Notes under the pieces: model-generated
Told to the model about the DNA's origin: nothing
The model's database searches: none
What the model saw: the letters and a program-made list of their open reading frames with translations, nothing else
Part shown: in pieces, positions 10,481-21,300 of the stretch
How positions within the stretch are numbered: position 1 is the stretch's first letter
Layout of the letters: the number at the start of each line of letters is the position of its first letter
From: Cryobacterium sp. Y50
GTDB lineage: Bacteria > Actinomycetota > Actinomycetes > Actinomycetales > Microbacteriaceae
Assembly (NCBI RefSeq): GCF_002929805.1
Contig: NZ_PJJM01000094.1
Coordinates: 56,248 to 113,970 of the forward strand
DNA: 57,723 bases
Reading direction: 5' to 3'
Program-made: the position numbers and the translations under genes

Positions 10481-11349
10481 GCACACCAGAAGTAATCAGC
10501 ACCATCACCGCCCTGCAGCACAGGCTCGGCCAGGCCCAGCGCCGCTCGGCGTTGGTCGGCGGAGACACCCGCATCGTGCTCGTGCCGACCATGGGCGCCC
10601 TGCACGCCGGGCACCTCGCCCTGGTTCGACGGGCGCACGCGCTCGGCGAGATCGTGGTGGTGTCGATCTTCGTGAATCCGCTGCAGTTCGGCGCCGGTGA
10701 AGACCTCGAGCGGTATCCGCGCACCCTCGACGCCGACCTGGCCACCCTCGCCGACGAGAAGGTGCCGTTCGTGTTCGCGCCCAGTGCCGGCGAAATGTAT
10801 CCAGACAGCGCGAACGGCACGCGGGTTACCGCTGGCCCGATCGGCAGCGCCTACGAGGGTGCAGCGCGCCCCGGCCACTTCGATGGAATGCTCACGGTCG
10901 TCGCGAAACTGCTGGGCATCGTGGCACCGGATACGGCGGTGTTCGGTCAAAAAGACGGCCAGCAGGTTTTTCTCGTGCAGAGCATGGTTGCTGACCTCAA
11001 CCTGCGCAGTGCGATCGAGGTCGTCGAGACCGTGCGTGAGCCGAGCGGGCTGGCCCTCTCGAGCCGCAACCGCTACCTCGACGACGCCGAGAATACGGCG
11101 GCGCAAGCTCTGTTCGCCGGACTGAACGCGGCCGCGTTGGCCGCGTTGGCCGGACCCGTCGTCGCCGTCGCCGCCGCACACGCACGCATTGCCGCCCAGC
11201 CGCTGGTTAAACTGGACTATCTCGTGATCGTGCACCCGCAGACCTTTCTTCCGGTCGACGACGCCTATCGCGGGCCGGCCAGGATGCTCGTGGCCGCGCG
11301 GGTCGGCACCACCCGGCTGATCGACAACGTGCCGCTTGCCCTCGGGTAG
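10477..11349 (+). CDS. panC: Pantothenate synthetase
   Basis: It condenses pantoate and beta-alanine with ATP to give pantothenate, the precursor of coenzyme A. The 290-residue protein has the HIGH-like motif VPTMGALHAGH, the pantoate-binding sequence VNPLQFGAGEDLERYPR, FGQKDGQQ (the conserved FGxKDxQQ) and the KMSKS-like LALSSRNRYL. It starts at an ATGA overlap with the DUF2520 gene. A gap of about 50 bp then precedes lysS. Confidence 0.95.
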   Translation: MSTPEVISTITALQHRLGQAQRRSALVGGDTRIVLVPTMGALHAGHLALVRRAHALGEIVVVSIFVNPLQFGAGEDLERYPRTLDADLATLADEKVPFVFAPSAGEMYPDSANGTRVTAGPIGSAYEGAARPGHFDGMLTVVAKLLGIVAPDTAVFGQKDGQQVFLVQSMVADLNLRSAIEVVETVREPSGLALSSRNRYLDDAENTAAQALFAGLNAAALAALAGPVVAVAAAHARIAAQPLVKLDYLVIVHPQTFLPVDDAYRGPARMLVAARVGTTRLIDNVPLALG

Positions 11350-11400
11350 GCGCAGCAGCATCCGCTTATTTCTGACCTGACAGCACCAACGGAGAACCGC

Positions 11401-12930
11401 ATGAGCCAGAACACCCCGCCCGCCGCACACGACGATGCCGAGGGCTTTTCCGACGTGGAAATGAACGAGCAGAAGGCCGTGCGCCTCGGCAAACGCGACC
11501 GCCTGAACGCGCAAGCTCAGAGCCCGGCCGGCGGTGCTTACCCGGTGTCGGTTCCGGTGACCCACACCATTCCGGCCGTGCGCGCCGAATTCGGCCAGCT
11601 CGAAACGGATGCCACCACCGGCGTCATCGTCGGCCTGGCCGGTCGCATCGTGCACCTGCGCAACACCGGCAAGCTGTGCTTCGCCAGCCTGCAGAGCGGT
11701 GACGGCACCCGCATTCAGGCCATGGTCTCGCTCGCGGCCGTCGGGGATGAGTCGCTTGCCGCCTGGAAAGACCTGGTCGACCTCGGTGACCACCTGTTCG
11801 TCACCGGTGAGGTCATCTCCAGCCGCCGCGGCGAGCTGTCGATCATGGTCACCGACTGGCAGGTCGCCGCGAAGGCGCTGCTGCCGCTGCCCAACCTGCA
11901 CTCCGAGCTCAGCGAAGAGACGCGGGTGCGCAGCCGCTACCTCGACCTGATCAGCCGCGAGCAGGCCCGAACCAACGTGCGCTCCCGGTCGAAGGCCGTC
12001 ACGAGTCTGCGCAAGACGTTCACCGATCTGGAGTTCATCGAGATCGAGACCCCGATGCTGCAGGTCATGCACGGCGGGGCATCCGCTCGCCCATTTCAGA
12101 CCCACAGCAACGCCTTCGACACCGAACTGTTTCTGCGTATCGCACCCGAGTTGTTTTTGAAGCGGGCCGTGGTCGGCGGCATCGACCGGGTCTACGAAAT
12201 CAATCGCAACTTTCGCAATGAGGGCGCCGACTCCACCCACTCGCCCGAGTTCGCGATGCTCGAGGCCTATGAGGCGTACGGCGATTACAACTCCATCGCC
12301 GACCTCACCCAAAAGCTGATTCAGGATGCCGCGTTCGCGATCGCTGGATCGCACGTGGTCACCTGGGCCGACGGCACACTGTTCGACCTCGGCGGCGACT
12401 GGGACCGCATCGGCATGTACGACAGCCTGTCCACGGCGGCCGGCATCACGATCACGCCCGAGACGCCGCTTGCCGACCTCGTCGCGCTCGCCGATCGCGA
12501 AGGCATCGAGATCGACCACCCGATTCACGGCAAGTATGTCGAAGAGCTCTGGGAGCACTTCGTCAAGGGCGACCTCGTGCGTCCGACCTTCGTGATGGAC
12601 TTTCCCATCGACACGAGCCCGCTCGTGCGCGGCCACCGTTCGGTGGCCGGCGTGGTCGAAAAGTGGGACCTCTACGTGCGCGGCTTCGAACTGGCGACCG
12701 GCTACTCCGAGCTCGTCGACCCAGTCGTGCAGCGTGAACGATTCATCGAACAGGCCAGCCTGGCCGCAGGGGGAGACCTCGAGGCCATGCACCTTGATGA
12801 AGAATTTTTGCGCGCGCTTGAGTATGGCATGCCACCGACCGGTGGCATGGGCATGGGCATCGATCGTATGCTGATGGCACTGACCGGTCTCGGCATCCGC
12901 GAGACGATCCTCTTCCCACTGGTGAAATAA
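11401..12930 (+). CDS. lysS: Lysyl-tRNA synthetase, class II
   Basis: It charges tRNA-Lys with lysine. The 509-residue protein has an OB-fold anticodon-binding domain (about residues 70-170) and a class II catalytic core: motif 1 around FIEIETPMLQ, motif 2 with FRNEGADSTHSPEF, and motif 3 GMGMGIDRMLMALTG near the end. GGAGAA lies 6-7 nt before the ATG. The N-terminal extension of about 60 residues is typical of actinobacterial forms. Its TAA stop overlaps by one base the start of a tiny membrane protein gene. Confidence 0.96.
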   Translation: MSQNTPPAAHDDAEGFSDVEMNEQKAVRLGKRDRLNAQAQSPAGGAYPVSVPVTHTIPAVRAEFGQLETDATTGVIVGLAGRIVHLRNTGKLCFASLQSGDGTRIQAMVSLAAVGDESLAAWKDLVDLGDHLFVTGEVISSRRGELSIMVTDWQVAAKALLPLPNLHSELSEETRVRSRYLDLISREQARTNVRSRSKAVTSLRKTFTDLEFIEIETPMLQVMHGGASARPFQTHSNAFDTELFLRIAPELFLKRAVVGGIDRVYEINRNFRNEGADSTHSPEFAMLEAYEAYGDYNSIADLTQKLIQDAAFAIAGSHVVTWADGTLFDLGGDWDRIGMYDSLSTAAGITITPETPLADLVALADREGIEIDHPIHGKYVEELWEHFVKGDLVRPTFVMDFPIDTSPLVRGHRSVAGVVEKWDLYVRGFELATGYSELVDPVVQRERFIEQASLAAGGDLEAMHLDEEFLRALEYGMPPTGGMGMGIDRMLMALTGLGIRETILFPLVK

Positions 12931-13076
12931 TGAGCTATCTTCCCAAAGATGAATTAGAGCCCGACAAGGGCGGGCGCAAACCGCCGTCGATGAACCGCAT
13001 CGCGATCTGGGTGATCGTCGGTGGCATCGGCGTCTATTTTCTGGGCAGCGGCATCTTTGGACTGCTCACCAGGTAG
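12930..13076 (+). CDS. Small single-pass membrane protein (48 residues)
   Basis: The ATG overlaps the last base of the lysS stop (TAATG). The product has a charged N-terminus MSYLPKDELEPDKGGRK and one hydrophobic helix (about residues 23-44). The TAATG coupling to lysS argues that it is translated. I do not recognise a named family. Similar small membrane proteins of unknown function are common in actinobacterial genomes. Confidence 0.6.
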   Translation: MSYLPKDELEPDKGGRKPPSMNRIAIWVIVGGIGVYFLGSGIFGLLTR

Positions 13077-13110
13077 CGGGTATCCCAGCCTTTACGCGTA
13101 GTCTGGAGGT

Positions 13111-13290
13111 GTGATTGAGAACTTCTGGGGTAACGCGCTCTTTTCGGTCGTACCCACCATTGCGCTTGGCCTCATTTTCTGGCTGATGATGCGCTCAATC
13201 CTGCGCGCTGACCGCACCGAACGTAAGGTATACGCCCAAATCGAAGCCGAAGAACGCGCCCGGCTCGGTCTCGACAAACCGGTCACCTAA
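13111..13290 (+). CDS. Small membrane protein with charged C-terminal helix (59 residues)
   Basis: The GTG start at 13111 is preceded by TGGAGGT. Residues 8-28 form one membrane helix (FSVVPTIALGLIFWLMM), followed by a charged region ILRADRTERKVYAQIEAEERARLG that probably forms a cytoplasmic helix. It lies 34 bp after the previous small gene and 5 bp before the cardiolipin synthase gene, so the three may be cotranscribed. The layout resembles the small lysyl-tRNA-synthetase-linked membrane proteins of Microbacteriaceae. Function unknown. Confidence 0.7.
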   Translation: MIENFWGNALFSVVPTIALGLIFWLMMRSILRADRTERKVYAQIEAEERARLGLDKPVT

Positions 13291-13295
13291 GTTCG

Positions 13296-14759
13296 ATGTT
13301 CGGCATTGATGGCGTGACCATCACTGTTCTGCTGGCCCTGATAGTCGATTTTTCCATTCGCATCGTAGCAATCATTGTCGTGCCACGGAATCGACGCCCG
13401 ATGTCGGGCATGGCCTGGCTGCTGACCATTTTCTTCATTCCGTACCTCGGCGTGCTGTTGTTCCTGCTGATCGGTTATCGCACACTGCCGAAGAAGCGCC
13501 GGTTGATGCAGGATGAAATCAATAGGTTCATTCTCGACAGCACCGACGGAATGGATTTGGTGCAGCACGACCGCCCGTGGCCGAGCTGGCTCGAATCGGT
13601 CGTCGAACTCAACCGCAACCTCGGGGCGATGCCGCTCGTCGGCGATAACACGGCGAGCCTGATCAACGACTATCAACTGTCTTTTGACACCATGATCGCC
13701 GACATCGACCGGGCTCAGAAATACGTGCACGTTGAGTTCTACATTCTCTCGCTCGATCACACCACGGCGCCGTTCTTCGACGCGCTCGAGCGCGCCCACC
13801 GGCGTGGGGTCAGCGTGAGGGTTCTGCTTGATCACATCCAGTCCATGCGCAAGCCCGGTTTCACGCAGACCAAACGGCGGCTGACGGATGACGGTATCGC
13901 CTGGCACCTCATGCTGCCCGTACAGCCGTTCAAGGGCAAATGGCAACGGCCTGATCTGCGCAATCACCGCAAACTGCTCGTGGTGGACGGCCTGGTCGGC
14001 TTCATGGGGTCGCAGAACATCATCGACCGCTCGTACAACATGCGCCGAAACATCCGTCGTGGCCTGCAGTGGAAAGACTTCATGACCCGGCTGGAGGGCC
14101 CGATCGTGTCTGGGCTCAACGCGATCTTCATCACCGACTGGTACAGCGAGACCAACGAGCTGCTCACCCGCGATATCGAGCCGGTGCATCCGCGGCCGGT
14201 GACGGATGCCCTCGACTGCCAGGTCGTTCCGAGCGGCCCCGGGTTTCGCGGCGAGAATAACCTACGCCTGTTCCTGGCACTGTTGTACTACGCGCAGGAT
14301 CGCATCATCATCACCAGCCCGTACTTCGTGCCGGATGAGTCGGTCATGTACGCCATCACGACCGCGGTGCAGCGCGGACTGCACGTGGAGCTGTTCGTCT
14401 CCGAGATCGGCGACCAGGCCGTGGTCTATCACGCCCAGCGCTCGTATTACGAGGAACTGCTGACCGCCGGCGTGCATATCTACATGTACAAGGCGCCGTA
14501 CATTCTGCACGCCAAGCACTTCACGATCGATGATGAGGTCGCAGTCGTCGGCTCGAGCAACATGGACCAGCGTTCCTTCAGCCTCAACATGGAGGTGTCG
14601 CTCATGGTGCGCGGCCCGTCGTTCGTGCGCAACCTGCGCACCATGGAAGACGAGAACCGACGCAACAGCCGCGAACTCACCCTCGAGGAGTGGCGCAAGC
14701 AGCCGCTGCGCTCGACCATCCTCGACAACCTCGCCCGGCTGACCTCCGCGGTGCAGTAG
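13296..14759 (+). CDS. cls: Cardiolipin synthase (phospholipase D family)
   Basis: The 487-residue protein has two N-terminal membrane helices (about residues 5-25 and 38-60) and two phospholipase D HKD motifs: HRKLLVVDGLVGFMGSQN near residue 224 and HAKHFTIDDEVAVVGSSN near residue 405. Such enzymes make cardiolipin by joining two phosphatidylglycerols, or phosphatidylglycerol with CDP-diacylglycerol, at the membrane. Length and order match bacterial ClsA-type enzymes. An actinobacterial CDP-alcohol phosphatidyltransferase can also make cardiolipin, so its exact share in this strain is unknown. A hairpin follows the stop. Confidence 0.92.
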   Translation: MFGIDGVTITVLLALIVDFSIRIVAIIVVPRNRRPMSGMAWLLTIFFIPYLGVLLFLLIGYRTLPKKRRLMQDEINRFILDSTDGMDLVQHDRPWPSWLESVVELNRNLGAMPLVGDNTASLINDYQLSFDTMIADIDRAQKYVHVEFYILSLDHTTAPFFDALERAHRRGVSVRVLLDHIQSMRKPGFTQTKRRLTDDGIAWHLMLPVQPFKGKWQRPDLRNHRKLLVVDGLVGFMGSQNIIDRSYNMRRNIRRGLQWKDFMTRLEGPIVSGLNAIFITDWYSETNELLTRDIEPVHPRPVTDALDCQVVPSGPGFRGENNLRLFLALLYYAQDRIIITSPYFVPDESVMYAITTAVQRGLHVELFVSEIGDQAVVYHAQRSYYEELLTAGVHIYMYKAPYILHAKHFTIDDEVAVVGSSNMDQRSFSLNMEVSLMVRGPSFVRNLRTMEDENRRNSRELTLEEWRKQPLRSTILDNLARLTSAVQ

Positions 14760-14772
14760 CGCCGGTAGCAAA

Positions 14773-14809
14773 ACGGATGCTGCGCGCAGGGCGTGCGCGC
14801 AGCATCCGT
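14773..14809 (+). terminator. Hairpin after cls
   Basis: A perfect 15-bp stem (14773-14787 with 14795-14809) with a 7-nt loop begins 14 bases after the cls stop. There is no T-tract, so it may end transcription weakly or protect the 3' end. Confidence 0.6.
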
Positions 14810-14919
14810 CACTCTGTCTGCATCATCACGCCTACGGCGAACAAACACGCGCGAGCGGCGCAGGCTGGCTACTCTCGATGTAACGGCACCAACTGCCCTG
14901 GCGCCAAGGGAGCGATCAC

Positions 14920-17445
<2,526 letters not shown>

Positions 17446-17474
17446 CAGTTCCAGCGCTAGTTTCAACAGAAGGG

Positions 17475-17502
17475 CCCGGCAGATGCGTCTGCCGGGCTTT
17501 TT
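17475..17502 (+). terminator. Rho-independent terminator after clpC
   Basis: A 9-bp GC-rich stem (17475-17483 with 17488-17496) with a TGCG loop is followed by a run of Ts, 30 bp after the clpC stop. This is the classic intrinsic terminator form. Confidence 0.88.
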
Positions 17503-17545
17503 CTGTGCCCTCACTAGACTGGTGGTTTGATCCTGAAACAGCCAC

Positions 17546-18112
17546 ATGAGAGGGCCGATCGGCGTGACCGTAGTGCAGCAGACCGCACCTGAACAACCCG
17601 AACTGGAGTATTCGGTGCGCCGCGCTCGCACGAGTGACGTTCCCGGCATCGAAGCGCTGGTCGAGCCGCTCGTACAGCAGCGCATTCTCCTCGGCAAGGA
17701 CCGGGTCGTGTTCTACGAGGCGGTGCAGGAGTTTCGGGTCGCCGTCGACTCGTCCGGTACCCTGATCGGTTGCGGCGCGCTGCACGTCATGTGGGAAGAC
17801 CTCGGCGAGGTGCGCACCCTGGCCGTCGACGCGACATGGCTTGGCCGCGGCGTCGGCTACACGATGATGCAACGCCTCGAAGCGGATGCCCAGGGCCTCG
17901 GCCTGAGCCGACTGTTCTGCCTCACCTTCGAGGTCGGCTTCTTCACCCGCAACGGCTTCAGCGACATGGGTACCGAAACCGTTGATCCGACCGTCTACGC
18001 CGAACTCGTGCGGTCGTCCGATGAGGGCGTCGCCGAGTTTCTCGACCTGGCTCGGGTGAAGCCGAACACGCTCGGCAACACCCGCATGGTGAAACGCCTG
18101 ACTCGTTCCTGA
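17546..18112 (+). CDS. GNAT amino-acid N-acetyltransferase
   Basis: The 188-residue protein is an acetyltransferase of the GNAT superfamily. The acetyl-CoA loop is VDATWLGRGVGYTMMQRLEADA (the Q/RxxGxG/A pattern), preceded by GALHVMWEDLGEVRTLAV. Its length, EYSVRRARTSDVPGIEALVEPLV N-terminus and GFFTRNGFSDMG segment resemble the mycobacterial N-acetylglutamate synthase Rv2747, which starts arginine synthesis, but the exact substrate is inference. ATG at 17546 and GTG at 17564 are both possible starts. It is separated from clpC by a terminator, so it has its own promoter. Confidence 0.8.
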   Translation: MRGPIGVTVVQQTAPEQPELEYSVRRARTSDVPGIEALVEPLVQQRILLGKDRVVFYEAVQEFRVAVDSSGTLIGCGALHVMWEDLGEVRTLAVDATWLGRGVGYTMMQRLEADAQGLGLSRLFCLTFEVGFFTRNGFSDMGTETVDPTVYAELVRSSDEGVAEFLDLARVKPNTLGNTRMVKRLTRS

Positions 18113-18323
18113 ACCGGCGGAATTCTGCGTGACCGGCCCGATCGTGGCTATCTGTGCTGCGTGGCGCCGATTTCAGCTGCGCATACGAGCAAAATGAGCG
18201 GAGTTTACCCCCCGGTCATGGGCCGTCACTAGGCTGCGAACTATTGCACCGACCGGCACCACATCACGGGAGCAAACCCCCGGGTGCAATGAGACCACCA
18301 TCGTTCAATGAATGAGGAGATCC

Positions 18324-21300
18324 ATGTCATCCGCCGTTCGCAGCCGCTCGAGGCTGGTTTTAGCCACACTTCTGGGGGTAAGCCTCGCGGCCGCTCCGAT
18401 CATTGCCGTACCGGCCAGCGCCAATACCGCCGGCACCGGAGTCGTCATCAACGAGGCCTACTTCAACGGGGGCAGCTCGGGCGCGACCTATCTGAACAAG
18501 TTCGTCGAGCTGTACAACCCAACCGATGCCGACGTCTCGCTTGTCGGCACGTCGGTTCAGTATCGCTCGGCCACCGGAACGTCGAACCCGACCGGGGTCG
18601 TCGCCCTCACCGGCACCATTGCCGCCGGCGGCTACTACCTCGTACAGGGAAGCTCGAACGCCGCCAATGGCGCGGTACTGCCGACACCGGATGACTCCTT
18701 CGGCACCTCCTTTGCCGCTGGCTCCGGCACGATCTTCTTCGCCAACCAGTCCACGGCGCTGACCGCACCAGCCACGGGCTCGCTCACCGGGCAGGCCGAA
18801 ATTCTGGACCTAATCGGCTACGGCAGCTCGAACACGTTTGAGGGAACGGTAGCAGCCAACGCATCCGTTACGACGTCGGTGAACCGCACTAACTTCTCTG
18901 ACACCGACGTCAACGCCGCCGACTTCAGCTCGGGCGAGCCCACGCCGACGAACACGGCCGGCGAGACCGGCAGCCCGGTCGTACCAGACCCCGAACCGAC
19001 TCCGGTACCCGACCAATTGACCGCGATCAACGCGATCCAAGGCACGACCGACGCGAGCCCGCTGGCCGGAACCGTCATCAAGACGTCGGGTGTCGTCACG
19101 GCCGCCTACCCGACCGGCGGCTTCGACGGGTTCTACCTGCAGACCGCTGGGACCGGTGGCGACGTTGACTTTGCAAGCCATACCGCATCGCATGGTGTTT
19201 TCGCGTACTCCAACTCGGCAACCGCGAACGTGCAGATCGGCGACCACGTACAGGTCGTGGGCACCGTCGTCGAATTCTTCGGCATGACCGAGGTGACCTT
19301 CGGCACCGTTGATGATGTCGTCCAACTCACCGACCCCGCTGTGTCGGTGACACCGGCTACGGTCTCGTTGCCCACCAGTATGCAACAGCGCGAAACCCTC
19401 GAGGGCATGCTGATCGCGCCCCAGGGCGACTTCACCGTCACCAACAACTACACGACCAACCAGTACGCCGAGATCGGCCTCGCCGCCGGAACGACACCCC
19501 TGGTGAACCCGACTGTGGCGGCACTGCCCGGCTCGGCCGAGTACACGGCGGCCATCGCGGCCAACGCCGCACGTGCAGTGACCCTCGATGACGGTGCGAG
19601 CACGAACTTCCTCTCCAGTACCAACCAGGGAACCCCGGTGCCGTACCTCACCGTCGCCGATCCCCTGCGCATCGGTGCGGCCGTGACCTTCAGCAAGCCC
19701 GTGATCTTCGACTACCGCAACGCCGCGTGGAAATTCCAGCCCACCGCGGCGCTGACCGCCGCAAACGCCGCCACGGTTCAACCGGCTACGTTCGCCAATA
19801 CGCGAACGGATGCTCCCGAAGACGTGGGCGGGGACATCCGTCTCGCGAGCTTCAACGTCTTGAACTACTTCTCCACCGTCGGTGATTCCCTTTCCGGTTG
19901 CTCGTATTACAACGACCGGGCCGGGAACCCGATCACCGTGCGAAGCGGATGCGACGCCCGCGGCGCCGCGAACACCGTCAACTTCGAACGGCAGCAGGCC
20001 AAGATAGTCTCGGCCATCAACGCCCTCGACGCCGACGTTGTCTCGCTTGAGGAGATCGAGAACTCGGCCGCTTTCGGCAAGGACCGCGACGACGCCCTCG
20101 CCAACCTGGTAAACGCCCTCAACGTAGCGGTCGGCAGCACGGTCTGGGCTTTTGCGGCCTCTCCCACTGAGCTTCCCGCCAACGAAGACGTCATCCGCAC
20201 CGCCTTCATCTACAAGGCCGGTACGGTCGAAACCGTGGGAGGATCCAAGATCCTCACCGGTTCCGCGGCCTTCAGCAACGCTCGCCAGCCACTCGCCCAG
20301 GCCTTCGCGCTGGTCGGTGACACGGACAGCTCGTTCCTCGCCATCGTCAACCACTTCAAGTCGAAGGGCTCAGGTACCGGCGTCGACGCCGACATGAATG
20401 ACGGTCAGGGTGCCTCGAACGCCTCCCGGGTGAACCAGGCCATCGCCCTCGTTGACTTTGCCAGCGGGCTGAAAACCAGCACGGGCATCGACCGGGTGTT
20501 TCTCACGGGTGACTTCAATGCTTACGACCTGGAAGACCCGATCAGGGTGATCACCGACGCCGGGTATATCAACCAGGGTGCCAAGACTGGCGAGTACAGC
20601 TATGCCTTCGGCGGTACGGTCGGTTCGCTCGACCACGTGTTCGCTTCGCCCGAAGCGGATGCCACGGTGAACGACGTCGACATTTGGAACATCAACTCCG
20701 TTGAATCGGTGGCCCTTGAATACAGCCGCTATAACAACAACGTGACCGACTTCTACGTTGCCGACGCGTTCCGTTCCTCCGACCACGACCCGGTCGTGCT
20801 CGGACTCAACCTGGCCACGCCCACCGCGGTGGAGCTCAACCTGCTCAACATCAACGACTTCCACGGACGCATCGACGCCAACACCGTCAAGTTCGCCGGA
20901 ACCGTCGAGCAGTTGCGGGCCGAGTACGGCGACGCGAACTCGCTGTTCCTCTCGGACGGTGACAACATCGGCGCGTCGCTCTTCGCGTCGGCGTCGCAGA
21001 ACGATCAGCCCACCATTGACGTGCTCAACGCCCTCGGTCTCGCAGCCTCGGGCGTGGGCAACCACGAGTTCGATCAAGGCTTTTCCGACCTCACCGGTCG
21101 AGTGGCCGATGCTGCCAACTTCGACTATCTCGGGGCCAACGTCTACAACGTGGGAACAGAGACTCCCGCGATGCAGGAGTACGCCCTCCTCGACGTGGCG
21201 GGCATCACCGTGGGAGTGATCGGCGCAGTGACGGAGGAGACCCCCACCCTGGTCTCGCCCAATGGTATCGCCAGCCTCAGCTTCGGCGACCCCGTCGAAG

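Noticed and set aside
10246..12792. 848-codon minus-strand reading frame opposite panC and lysS
   Set aside because: It runs over two clearly real genes and part of another; high-GC DNA gives long mirror frames.
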